A stretch of 31,995 nucleotides of DNA from Bacteroides sp. CAG:530 (GCA_000434735.1 FR881225.1:1-31995); one strand, 5' to 3'; positions 22,717-31,359 are shown, counted from the stretch's first letter. Translations and numbers: made by a program. The notes: a model not told the origin generated them from the letters alone.

Positions 22717-25700
22717 TTAGAATGAGATAGTTGCTCCAAGTGAGAAACTTGGCATGATAGGCATATTGGCGTATGCTGTTTCCGGATCAAGTCCCTTCCA
22801 TTCCTTAGCTGCCCATGTCTTGAGATTGTTGGCCTGCAGGCGTACGGTAGTTTCAGAGATGTTGAGTTTCTTCAGCCAGTTCTTAGGTAGGCGGTAGCTT
22901 ACCATCAGGTTGCTCAGGCGGAGGAAGTCGCTCTTGGCTACGCGGATGTCGCTGTAGTCGTACATGGTAGACATTGATACTTCGGCTATGCGGTTGTCAC
23001 CATAGTATCCCACCATATCTACCGGGAAGTTTTTGGTGATGGTAGCGTCGTACAATGCCGGAATGTTGGTGCGGTTTTCGTCGCCCGGCTGTTTCCAGCG
23101 GTCGATGAAGTCTTTCGGAAGGTTAGACGATGGGTCGAATGCGCTGTTGGCATCTTGATAGATAGCAGGCAAACGCTTTACGCCTCCCAGCTGATAGCTG
23201 AATCCAAGCGATACGGTGAGGTTCTTCTTGTAAGTAAAGCGGGTGTTGAAACCACCGGTTACATCTGGATAGATACTTCCCGATGGAACCAATTCCATCA
23301 TTTCATAGTCGCCTTCGTATACCTTGCGTCCGTCTTTGGTGTAGAACAACGGATAACCGTTTTCTGCCGACAGGCCTGCGAACTTGAACGAATAGATTGT
23401 TCCTAAAGGCTGTCCGATGGCTGCCACGTTTCCGGCAATCATATTCTCGTATACTTCCTTATCGGTAAGGTTTGCATCGTAAGCGTACTTAATTTCGTTG
23501 GTGTTATGGTTAAAGTTGAACGATACATTCCAGTCGAAATCTTTCTGTCTCAAGATATCCACGCTGAAGCTACCTTCAAAACCTTTGTTCAGTGCTTCAC
23601 CGGCGTTCATATACATATAAGAGCGTCCTGTTACGGGCGACACTTTCATATCGGTAATCAAATCGGTTGTCTTCTTGTGATAATAATCAAGCGTCAATGT
23701 CAAGCGGCTATCAAAAAAGCGGAAGTCGGCTCCTATGTTGTAGCTTCGAGTCTTTTCCCAACGCAGGTCGGGGTTAGGCAAGCGGTAGATGCTTCCTTCT
23801 TGCAAACCTGTGGTACTGTTTATACCATTCATACGTACAATCAAGTTTGGAGTAGCATCGTCCATAATGTTACCCTGGATACCGTAAGATCCACGGAATG
23901 AAGCATGATTTACGAAGCTTACGCTCTGCATGAATTTCTCGTTCGACAGAATCCATTTTCCGGCTACAGACCATGTAGGCAACCAGCGGTATTCTGGGTT
24001 GCTACCGAATTTGTTAGAACCGTCTGAACGGATATTGGCGTTAAGCACGTAGCGGTTGCCGTAAGTATAGCTGGCAGAACCGATGTAAGAAGCTACCTGA
24101 GTAACCTTTTCGGTGATGTTAGGATTGAATCGTCCTTGTTTTACAGCTGTAAGATAACGGTCTGTATAAATAGGAGCGATGCTCTGTCCGTACTGCGGAT
24201 CCCATCCGTAAGAGAAAGTCGAGATACCGTTGTACTTGTCAGAACGGATTTCGATACCTCCAAAGAGGTTGATGTCATGATCGCCAAAGCGTTCTACATA
24301 GCTCAATGTATTACGGAGCATATACGAGCGGCGCGATGTATTATCGGTGCCGTATGTTCCGCCTACAGGCAGAGCCGATGTCTGATACTGTCTGTCGGAT
24401 GATTTATATGCTCCGTAGTCATATCCGCGGATGTTTGCCACGCTGTAAGAACGATCGGTAGCCCAAGTGTTGAGGCGAGATTCACTCCAATCGTATGAAA
24501 GTGTTCCTGTATAAGTCAGCCCTTTAACGATGTGAGCGTTAAGGTTGAATAAACCGCCCATTACGTTGGTCTTGCTGGTCTTTCCAGTCTGGTCAAGTTC
24601 GTTAAGAATATTATAGCTGATAGGAGTCAATTTAGTCTTGCTGTAGTAATAATAGTTTCCGTTATCATCGTATGGCGAGAATGCACGCGATGTGTTGTAG
24701 GCATACGAGAAAGGACTTACTCCGTTGTAACCATCATTATCAGAGTGGCTTAAGTTTACCTTAACGTCTACATCGAATATCTTGTTGATTTTGAACCATA
24801 CCTTACTCATGGCTGTGAAACGTTCGCTCTCTGAAGTCTTGGCTATACCCGGACTGTTGTTGTAACTTACAGAAGTATAGTATCTCACCTTATCCGAACC
24901 ACCGTTTACAGAGAGACTGTGATTCTGGCTTACTGTAGTGCGGAAAATCTCCTTAAACCAGTTGGTATTCATCAATTCGTACTTGCGAACCATCTGTCCG
25001 AACTGATCCTGACTGATTTTCTTGCTTAGCAATAGCTGCAATGCACCTTCGTAGCTTTCTTCCATCGGCACGCGCGGATATTGCAAACGAGCATCGTAGA
25101 TATCTTTAGAAAGCTGAATACGCTCTTGCGAGTTCATCATGTCGAAATCGCCGTAGGTGGGGCGTGTATTGATACTCATGCTACCATCGTAAGTAACTAC
25201 CGGACGGCTGGCCTTACCTTTTTTGGTAGTGATAACGATGACTCCATTAGCAGCCTTAACACCATAGATGGCTGTAGCCGAAGCATCTTTAAGTACATCG
25301 ATGCTCTCTATATCCTGCGGGCTGAGGCCTGAGATACCATTACCGATAAGGTATGCAGCATCGGGACTGTTAAGGTCGGAAGCCGAGAACGGAACCGCAT
25401 CCGATACGATTACACCATCTACTACCCATACCGGACCCTTATTACCATTGATGGTAGAGTTACCACGAATACGGATGGTAGGAGTGCTGCTAGGTTCGCC
25501 CGACTGCGACATTACCATCACACCCGAAACCTTACCTTGCAACATCTGGTCGATGTTCATGGCATTAGGCACAATCACATCTTCCGCCTTTACAGAAGTG
25601 ATGGCGCTGGCCGACTCACGGCGTTTCATTATCTGATAACCGGTAACTACCACTTCGTCTAAGACTTTGTCGTCTTCCTTCATGGTAACGAGCGGCAACT

Positions 25701-26082
25701 TCTTAGTCTCTTCTCCTTTCTGGATAGTGACTTTAAATGTATTCGATGCCATACCCACGAAAGTAGCTTTCAGTTCGTGCGTTTTGCCTTCTCCCTGAAG
25801 TATCAGGCTGAAGTTACCATCCGCATCGGTCACAGTTCGCTGTGTGCTTCCTACAACGTAAATATGTACTCCGGGTAGCGGATTTTTTCCTGTATCTACC
25901 ACTTTCCCGATAACTTTACAGATGCCGGCTTTGATTCGTCCCTCACGGCTCTTGTCTACACGCTGGTTGTTTTGCGCCGAAACTGCCGGAGCAAACAATA
26001 CAGCCGCCAAGAGCAAAAGAAATAATCTGACGGTGAAACATGCTTTTGATTGATAAGCATGACGATTGCTTTTAGATTTCAT
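22717..26082 (-). CDS. SusC/RagA-family TonB-linked outer-membrane transporter
   Basis: This TonB-dependent outer-membrane barrel has 1121 residues. A long basic signal region (MKSKSNRHAYQ followed by a hydrophobic stretch ending APAVSA) is followed by a CarboxypepD_reg-like domain (KVIGKVVDTGKNPLPGVHIY). The TonB-box region is DEVVVTGYQ, the plug domain contains SVKAEDVIVPNAMNIDQMLQ, and the SusC signature VLKDASATAIYGVKAANGVI is present. The barrel ends in an aromatic-terminated strand (SFSLGATISF). There is no STN domain and no local anti-sigma factor, so it is not of the FecR-coupled type. The open frame extends upstream, but the ATG at 26082 is favoured by the signal peptide; a promoter lies just upstream. 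It is the first gene of a six-gene operon. Confidence 0.95.
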   Translation of the reverse strand: MKSKSNRHAYQSKACFTVRLFLLLLAAVLFAPAVSAQNNQRVDKSREGRIKAGICKVIGKVVDTGKNPLPGVHIYVVGSTQRTVTDADGNFSLILQGEGKTHELKATFVGMASNTFKVTIQKGEETKKLPLVTMKEDDKVLDEVVVTGYQIMKRRESASAITSVKAEDVIVPNAMNIDQMLQGKVSGVMVMSQSGEPSSTPTIRIRGNSTINGNKGPVWVVDGVIVSDAVPFSASDLNSPDAAYLIGNGISGLSPQDIESIDVLKDASATAIYGVKAANGVIVITTKKGKASRPVVTYDGSMSINTRPTYGDFDMMNSQERIQLSKDIYDARLQYPRVPMEESYEGALQLLLSKKISQDQFGQMVRKYELMNTNWFKEIFRTTVSQNHSLSVNGGSDKVRYYTSVSYNNSPGIAKTSESERFTAMSKVWFKINKIFDVDVKVNLSHSDNDGYNGVSPFSYAYNTSRAFSPYDDNGNYYYYSKTKLTPISYNILNELDQTGKTSKTNVMGGLFNLNAHIVKGLTYTGTLSYDWSESRLNTWATDRSYSVANIRGYDYGAYKSSDRQYQTSALPVGGTYGTDNTSRRSYMLRNTLSYVERFGDHDINLFGGIEIRSDKYNGISTFSYGWDPQYGQSIAPIYTDRYLTAVKQGRFNPNITEKVTQVASYIGSASYTYGNRYVLNANIRSDGSNKFGSNPEYRWLPTWSVAGKWILSNEKFMQSVSFVNHASFRGSYGIQGNIMDDATPNLIVRMNGINSTTGLQEGSIYRLPNPDLRWEKTRSYNIGADFRFFDSRLTLTLDYYHKKTTDLITDMKVSPVTGRSYMYMNAGEALNKGFEGSFSVDILRQKDFDWNVSFNFNHNTNEIKYAYDANLTDKEVYENMIAGNVAAIGQPLGTIYSFKFAGLSAENGYPLFYTKDGRKVYEGDYEMMELVPSGSIYPDVTGGFNTRFTYKKNLTVSLGFSYQLGGVKRLPAIYQDANSAFDPSSNLPKDFIDRWKQPGDENRTNIPALYDATITKNFPVDMVGYYGDNRIAEVSMSTMYDYSDIRVAKSDFLRLSNLMVSYRLPKNWLKKLNISETTVRLQANNLKTWAAKEWKGLDPETAYANMPIMPSFSLGATISF

Positions 26083-26109
26083 AATTATATCAGGTATTGA
26101 TTTGTATCG

Positions 26110-26139
26110 CAAAAATATGTAAATGTGTGAAATAAGCAA
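26110..26139 (-). promoter_or_regulatory. Promoter of the SusCD-thioredoxin operon
   Basis: On the minus strand TTG (26137-26139) and TATTTTTG (26110-26117) are separated by 19 bases. The -7 box is 28 bases before the chosen start codon. An upstream start at 26139 would lie inside the promoter, which supports the 26082 start. Confidence 0.6.
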
Positions 26140-26949
26140 GCAAAAAGATATCTATATTTTTATTTATGTGAAAAATGGTTTTAAAAGCAAAAGAGGATTG
26201 TAAAAAGGTTGTGAAAATTATTACTCTGTAATTTTATTTACAAATACATCATGGTATATTGTTATCAAGTGCCTTCTGAATATTATAGATAGGCTTTTTA
26301 TCTATAGTTTTAAGGTAAAACATACAGCGTTATTGTAGTGATTGTGCCAATAAATTGGAAACTTTTCAGTGAAGGTTAGTTTTCTTTAGTCTGGAGTTTC
26401 AATTTGAAAGATATATGGTTTTACTGCTTGCATCTTGCGAATAGAGTTGTTTCTTGTAGAGACATGACAAACCAATACATTTACTATCGTTTACCAGATT
26501 TTGTTATCTTCTGCCGGTTACTGTGTACTGGACGATTGTAAAATATGCATACGTTAAATAAGCTTTGTAACCCATGAGGAAAAATAATGCGAGAAGTAGA
26601 TTAACCATTCGCATATTGCAGACCTGCGAATCGCATTCTTTCACTTGACTCATCGAATTCTTTTAAAATTTCATCGCATTGTTTTTCTACCCCATCCAGA
26701 AGGTGCTGTAGGGTCGATTTTTTAGAATGACATACAGGCTTGAAGCGTTCTGATAAGAGATTGTGGTTTTGCGGCGTGTGGTAAACAATGTAAACCTATC
26801 TATTGTTGGTAATACCTAAAAGATATGCGAGATGTTAATGGATATAATGGATAGCTTGCGTACTTTCACTTGATTATTCGCATGTTTTTTTATTTTCTCG
26901 TATGCTTTGGGACTGGACATGTTGCTAATTGGATATAAACAACTAATGG
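26140..26949. other. Intergenic, A+T-rich, no intact gene seen
   Basis: No frame of useful length exists on either strand. The stretch holds dispersed repeat copy B (listed) and, near 26862-26883, a further degenerate TTTCACTTGATTATTCGCAT that recalls the same repeat. It separates the SusCD operon from the restriction-modification island. Confidence 0.55.
26604..26660 (+). repeat. Dispersed repeat, copy B
   Basis: Bases 26604-26639 are identical to 9803-9838, including the ATTCGCA/TGCGAAT hairpin. The similarity continues imperfectly through CACTTGACTCATCGAATTC. It is in the same orientation as copy A, so the pair are direct repeats bracketing the fimbrial, nuclease and SusCD blocks. Confidence 0.7.
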
Positions 26950-26985
26950 TTTAGGCCTATTTTAGAGATTTATTTCGTACTTTTG
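26950..26985 (+). promoter_or_regulatory. Probable promoter of the restriction-modification island
   Basis: TACTTTTG (26978-26985) matches the -7 consensus; the -33 region (TTTAGG near 26950) is weak. It precedes the broken ORF and, about 235 bases further, the first methyltransferase gene. Confidence 0.4.
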
Positions 26986-26999
26986 TAACAAACAATAAA

Positions 27000-27137
27000 A
27001 TGCATTTAGCAATGAGGAATTGAATTGGTTCAAAGCTTTACTTGCAGAAAATGCCCAATACATAGCTAAGTGCGCAACTTGGTAAAGGCAAAACTACCGT
27101 TTGGAATGGTGTGTTAAAACTTGTCAGTCCGATTTGA
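27000..27137 (+). pseudogene. Frameshifted small ORF upstream of the methyltransferase
   Basis: One frame reads NEELNWFKALLAENAQYIAK before a stop at 27083-27085. A +1 shifted frame, open from 27066, continues SAQLGKGKTTVWNGVLKLVS and ends at TGA 27135-27137. A third frame offers the ATG at 27000 but stops after seven codons. The pieces look like one small, partly helical protein broken by frameshifts, placed where a controller or leader protein of the island could sit. I do not recognise the family. It may instead be chance coding. Confidence 0.3.
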
Positions 27138-27219
27138 AAACCTAATTGGGATGTCTGATTTGATGAGGCTTACTTAAATGAATTTTGCGAAATGTGAATT
27201 AAAATATTCAAAAAATAGA

Positions 27220-28269
27220 ATGACAAAGAACTCATATACAGTATTAGATTTGTTTTGTGGTTGTGGAGGATTGTCTCTTGGCTTTGAGAAAGCTGGATTT
27301 GATGTTTTACTCGGGGTTGATATTTGGAAAGATGCACTCAAAACGTTCCAATTCAATCATCATAAAAGTAATACGTTATGTGCAGATATGTCAACATTGA
27401 CTGGTGAGGAATTAAAATCTCATCTCGGTACGGATAATGTTGATGTTATTATAGGTGGTCCACCGTGTCAGGGGTTTTCCATTGCTGGAAAACGTATTGT
27501 GGATGATGAAAGAAATAAATTGTACAAAGGTTTTGTTCGTATGGTTGATTATTTCAAACCACGTGCATTTGTAATGGAAAATGTTCCCAACATACTGTCA
27601 ATTGGTGATGGTATTGTAAAGCAGTCTATACTCGATAATTTTCAAGAATTGGGATATACGGTTGAAACAAAAGTACTTTTGGCATCCGACTATGGAGTGC
27701 CTCAAAATCGTAAGCGTGCATTTTTTGTAGGTTTGCTTAAGGGGACTTTTGATTTCAATATTCCAACGGTAGAGCATAAAGTCACTACTGAGGAAGCACT
27801 GAGTGACTTGACTGAAAATTCCATTACTGATAACTCGGAATATCCTATTGCTCCTAATTGCCCATATCAGACCTTTATGCGCAAAGATAGTAAAGGGGTG
27901 TGGAATCATGACGTTACAATTCATAACGATCAAACAAGGAAAATCATTTCTTTGGTTCCAGATGGTGGTAACTATAAAGACTTACCCAAGGAACTTCAGG
28001 ATACTAGAAAGGTTCATATAGCATGGACACGTTTGAATAGTAAAAAGCCTAGTATTACTATAGATACGGGACATCGGCATCATTTTCATTACAAATGGAA
28101 TAGGGTTCCTACGGTTCGTGAGAGTGCACGTATACAGTCATTTCCTGATGATTTTATCTTCTTGTGCAGCAAAACGAGTCAGTATAAACAAGTTGGTAAT
28201 GCTGTTCCGCCAATAATGGCACAGGCAATTGCAGAACAATTAAAATCATATCTATGGCAGATAAAATAA
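27220..28269 (+). CDS. C5-cytosine DNA methyltransferase (first of island)
   Basis: This 349-residue enzyme transfers a methyl group from S-adenosylmethionine to cytosine C5. The canonical motifs are in order: I (VLDLFCGCGGLSLGF), IV (GGPPCQGFSIAG, catalytic Cys83), VI (FVMENVPNIL), VIII (QNRKRAFFVG), IX (RESARIQSFPDDF) and X (QVGNAVPPIMAQAIAEQL). A target-recognition region of about 110 residues lies between VIII and IX. The frame is open from an ATG at 27178, which would add 14 residues. I prefer 27220 because motif I normally begins within about ten residues of the start. The stop overlaps the endonuclease gene by 16 bases. It protects host DNA from the adjacent nuclease. The base composition is visibly richer in A+T than the ilv and Sus regions. 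Confidence 0.93.
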   Translation: MTKNSYTVLDLFCGCGGLSLGFEKAGFDVLLGVDIWKDALKTFQFNHHKSNTLCADMSTLTGEELKSHLGTDNVDVIIGGPPCQGFSIAGKRIVDDERNKLYKGFVRMVDYFKPRAFVMENVPNILSIGDGIVKQSILDNFQELGYTVETKVLLASDYGVPQNRKRAFFVGLLKGTFDFNIPTVEHKVTTEEALSDLTENSITDNSEYPIAPNCPYQTFMRKDSKGVWNHDVTIHNDQTRKIISLVPDGGNYKDLPKELQDTRKVHIAWTRLNSKKPSITIDTGHRHHFHYKWNRVPTVRESARIQSFPDDFIFLCSKTSQYKQVGNAVPPIMAQAIAEQLKSYLWQIK

Positions 28270-29738
28270 AATATTATGATGTTCCTAACGAATATTGGTA
28301 TAGAATCCATTTCGTTAGACCACGTTTCAAAAGTAATATAGAGAATGTATTGCTTTATATGGCAAACGAGTGTTGCCGTATACCTAAATGCTCTTGTGAT
28401 GAATATAATACGCGATATTTTAATGCCATAAAGATGTTTCCAGGAAATATTGATATGACTAAGAAAACGCTTGATAATTGGCGAACAGAAATTCCGGCCC
28501 TTTTTGGATTTTATAAGGAAGACAAGGAAAAAGGAATTACAGAAACATCTCAAATGGCTGTGTTCTTGCACGAAAACCAAGACCTGACACAGTTTTTGCG
28601 TCTTTTTTTATATTCATTTCAATTCCCTGGTGGTCACATGAAGGCTGCTGATGTTAGAGATGTTATAAAAAATAATATAAAGTTTAAACCTGCACGTACC
28701 ATTATTCAAGTCTTGATGGCAGGAAACGAGATTTTGAGCCGAAATAATAACTCGAAAGAGATGTCTATGTCTGCAGAAGAAGCCACATATTGTATATTCA
28801 ATGATGTTAGAGTTACAAATGGCTCGGTTTCAGCAAAGAAAATAGCCCAAAGAATTTTGGATAACCGTAAAAATAAGATTAAATACTACAATCCGGAAGA
28901 CAAAAATGTTCTTTCATTAGCAGGAAAACCTCGTACAAAAGGAGATGTTACGCGTTATGCAAAGGATATATTGGATTATATGGAACTTGCAAATTTGCTT
29001 ACAATATCAAATGGTTATTATTATCTGAAAGGAAATGAAGTAGCGGCTATCCAAAAATTTAAGGATGATAAAACTTGGTTCAATGGATACGATTCGTTCT
29101 ACAAAAGAAATAACATTGAAACTAAGGAATTGAATCAAATTGAACCACAATGGTTTGAATATGTCAACGATTCAATGAAACCGGATTTGTTCAAGACGGA
29201 TCTTAACGTAATATTTGAACAAAAAGGACAAATAGACGTTGTATTTGATGATCGTATTAAAGAAGTGGTCACATCTGATAATAAAACAATGAAGGATGTT
29301 GGCAATCTGGGGGAAGCTATAATTTGTGGACATGAAAAGATGCGTCTGAAACTTAAAGGGTATGAGAGATTTATACGGCTTATACAAATTGTTGACAGCC
29401 CTTCATATCATCCTGGGTTTGACATTGATAGTTATGAGGCAGATGGTACTGAGGATCATAGATATATCGAAGTGAAGACGACAATTAGCAAGAGGAAAAT
29501 TCAACTATATGGTTTTCATATGTCACCAAATGAGTGGCGTGTTGCAGGCACGATAAAGGAACACTATTACGTATATCGTTTAATGTTAAGTGAGCAAGAC
29601 AAAATATTATACGTTTTAAGAAATCCTGTCTCTTTATACAAGACTGACAAAATAGAGGCCGAACCACGTAATGGCATGGAAATATCTTTCTCAACTGAAA
29701 CATTCAAACCAACGGAATTGCTGACATGGAAAGAATAA
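28254..29738 (+). CDS. Probable restriction endonuclease with DUF3883-type nuclease domain
   Basis: This 494-residue cytoplasmic protein is sandwiched between two cytosine methyltransferases. The C-terminal domain (about 345-465) matches the DUF3883 pattern, a PD-(D/E)xK-like fold: GNLGE (350-354), GFDIDSYEADG (Asp390, Asp392) and YIEVKTT (Glu406, Lys408). It then reads FHMSPNEWRVA and YYVYRLM. The N-terminal 340 residues contain winged-helix-like stretches (residues 192-260, SAKKIAQRILDNRKNKIKYY and DILDYMELANLLTISNGYYY) that could recognise DNA. It overlaps the first methyltransferase by 16 bases and the second by 13. Restriction activity is inferred from catalytic residues and context; cleavage specificity is unknown. 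Confidence 0.75.
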   Translation: MADKIKYYDVPNEYWYRIHFVRPRFKSNIENVLLYMANECCRIPKCSCDEYNTRYFNAIKMFPGNIDMTKKTLDNWRTEIPALFGFYKEDKEKGITETSQMAVFLHENQDLTQFLRLFLYSFQFPGGHMKAADVRDVIKNNIKFKPARTIIQVLMAGNEILSRNNNSKEMSMSAEEATYCIFNDVRVTNGSVSAKKIAQRILDNRKNKIKYYNPEDKNVLSLAGKPRTKGDVTRYAKDILDYMELANLLTISNGYYYLKGNEVAAIQKFKDDKTWFNGYDSFYKRNNIETKELNQIEPQWFEYVNDSMKPDLFKTDLNVIFEQKGQIDVVFDDRIKEVVTSDNKTMKDVGNLGEAIICGHEKMRLKLKGYERFIRLIQIVDSPSYHPGFDIDSYEADGTEDHRYIEVKTTISKRKIQLYGFHMSPNEWRVAGTIKEHYYVYRLMLSEQDKILYVLRNPVSLYKTDKIEAEPRNGMEISFSTETFKPTELLTWKE

Positions 29739-31141
29739 AAGTTGCATCACTTTTTTGTGGATGTGGTGGCATGGATTTAGGCGTAATAGGCGGTTTCTCT
29801 TATCTTGGAAATGAGTATGCAGAGAATCCTTTTGACATTGTGTATTCTATTGATAATGATAAGTATTGCACAAAGATATACAACGAGAATTTTACTTATA
29901 AGTGTATTGTTAAGGATGTTCGTGATATAGAAATTGATAAGATGCCTGAATTTGATATGTTGATAGGCGGTTTCCCTTGTCAATCATTTTCTATCTCGGC
30001 GCAAAATCCGCCTCGACTTGGATATAAGGATGAAAGAGGTATGTTATTCTTTGAAATGGTGAAGATACTAAAAGAACGACAGCCGCGTTTCTTTATTGCA
30101 GAAAATGTAAAGGGATTGTTATCTGCAAACAAAGGACAAGCATTTCCTATGATAATCAAAGAGTTTGAAAATGCGGGATACAAAGTTGCTCATAAACTAT
30201 TGAATGCATTTGAATATGGTGTCCCTCAGAAACGTGAACGTGTCATTATTGTGGGTTTTAGAGATGAGGCAGATTTCGGAAAGTTTAGATATCCTACAAA
30301 GGTTAAAGTTTCTGAACGTAAAGTTCTTGGGGATGTCATTATTGAAGGGGATAACCACGATGAAAGATTATTTTTTAGTGATAGGGCTGTGGCAGGTATG
30401 ATGGCTGTCCGTGAAAAGATGAATAAGGGACGAGCTATGTCTCTTGGAGAACCATGTAATACAGTCAGTGCTCACTTGGCTAAAGTCAGTCTCAATAGTA
30501 CTGACCCTGTTTTTATGGTCGGTGAACGTTATAGACGGTTTTCTACTCGCGAGGCTGCTCGCATACAGTCTTTTCCTGATACGTTCAAATTAGATTCTGT
30601 TTCGCAGATTCGCCAATATAAGGCAATAGGTAATGCTGTTCCACCAGTCATGATGTGGTACGTTATACAATCTTTGAAGAAAGTTTTAGTAGTTCATGCT
30701 GCTGATTTTGAAGGGATTAAAGAAATATATCCAAAGAGTATTGTTGAAAATTCATCTCCGGATATTGATAGCAGTGAAATTGAATGTAATAAACATGTTC
30801 TTATTAGTTTGGTGAAAACAGACAACATGGAGCAGTATTTGGATCGCTCGGCAAAAGTTTATTATACAGGTAAGAAATTCCCATCAACGGTGGCACTAAA
30901 TAAATTGTATTATTTTATGCCATACATGAAACGAAAGGGGGTAAGGGATTTGTACTTGATAAATATTGCTAGAGTAGGCACAAAGAAGGAGGTGCATCCT
31001 GAATGTGATGATAATGACTTTCGATTAGTTTTGGAAATTCAGTTTGTTAAACAGATATTCGATGAGTATAAGCCGATACATCTTGATATATGGCAGGCAT
31101 TTACGGATACAACAATAGAAGATTTGAAGACCAAGATATAG
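29726..31141 (+). CDS. C5-cytosine DNA methyltransferase with C-terminal extension
   Basis: This second cytosine-C5 methyltransferase has 471 residues. The motifs are I (VASLFCGCGGMDLGV), IV (GGFPCQSFSIS, catalytic Cys85), VI (FIAENVKGLLS), VIII (QKRERVIIVGF), IX (REAARIQSFPDTF) and X (YKAIGNAVPPVMMWYVIQSL). The catalytic core ends near residue 320. A further 150 residues (beginning HVLISLVKTDNMEQYL and including LNKLYYFMPYMKRKGVRDLY) are not part of the usual enzyme and look like a separate alpha/beta domain. The start overlaps the endonuclease by 13 bases. With one nuclease and two cytosine methyltransferases, the system may recognise an asymmetric site needing a different enzyme for each strand. 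Confidence 0.9.
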   Translation: MERIKVASLFCGCGGMDLGVIGGFSYLGNEYAENPFDIVYSIDNDKYCTKIYNENFTYKCIVKDVRDIEIDKMPEFDMLIGGFPCQSFSISAQNPPRLGYKDERGMLFFEMVKILKERQPRFFIAENVKGLLSANKGQAFPMIIKEFENAGYKVAHKLLNAFEYGVPQKRERVIIVGFRDEADFGKFRYPTKVKVSERKVLGDVIIEGDNHDERLFFSDRAVAGMMAVREKMNKGRAMSLGEPCNTVSAHLAKVSLNSTDPVFMVGERYRRFSTREAARIQSFPDTFKLDSVSQIRQYKAIGNAVPPVMMWYVIQSLKKVLVVHAADFEGIKEIYPKSIVENSSPDIDSSEIECNKHVLISLVKTDNMEQYLDRSAKVYYTGKKFPSTVALNKLYYFMPYMKRKGVRDLYLINIARVGTKKEVHPECDDNDFRLVLEIQFVKQIFDEYKPIHLDIWQAFTDTTIEDLKTKI

Positions 31142-31176
31142 GCAAATGTTGGTTCAAATCTGACGCATTTCGGGTA

Positions 31177-31319
31177 CGTAAATAGAACTGTGTCAACCCT
31201 TTAGCTTGTCATTCGTTTAGCTCAAGATTGTTTTAAATGTATCTGATTTTCAGATATTTATCCGAAAGTAAAATTTGAGGTTATCAGGCTTGTTAGGGAT
31301 TGACACAGTTTGAATTACG
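31177..31319. mobile_element. MITE-like element or insertion-sequence remnant
   Basis: AACTGTGTCAACCCT (31186-31200) is repeated inverted as AGGGATTGACACAGTT (31295-31310), with one extra base in the second arm. The match weakly extends outward through CGTAA on each side. The inner 95 bases have no open frame. Such short elements with transposon-like ends and no transposase are typical of MITEs or internally deleted IS copies. No clear target duplication was seen. Confidence 0.45.
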
Positions 31320-31359
31320 GTCTCCGCATTTCTAGAGATGGTCATTCTTAAACCAAAGA

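Noticed and set aside
16261..26082. Polysaccharide utilisation locus
   Set aside because: SusC and SusD are present but no glycoside hydrolase, polysaccharide lyase, sulfatase or hybrid two-component regulator; the partners are thioredoxin-fold proteins.
26083..26139. Longer N terminus for the SusC protein
   Set aside because: It would begin inside the predicted promoter and precede the signal peptide with a non-homologous extension.
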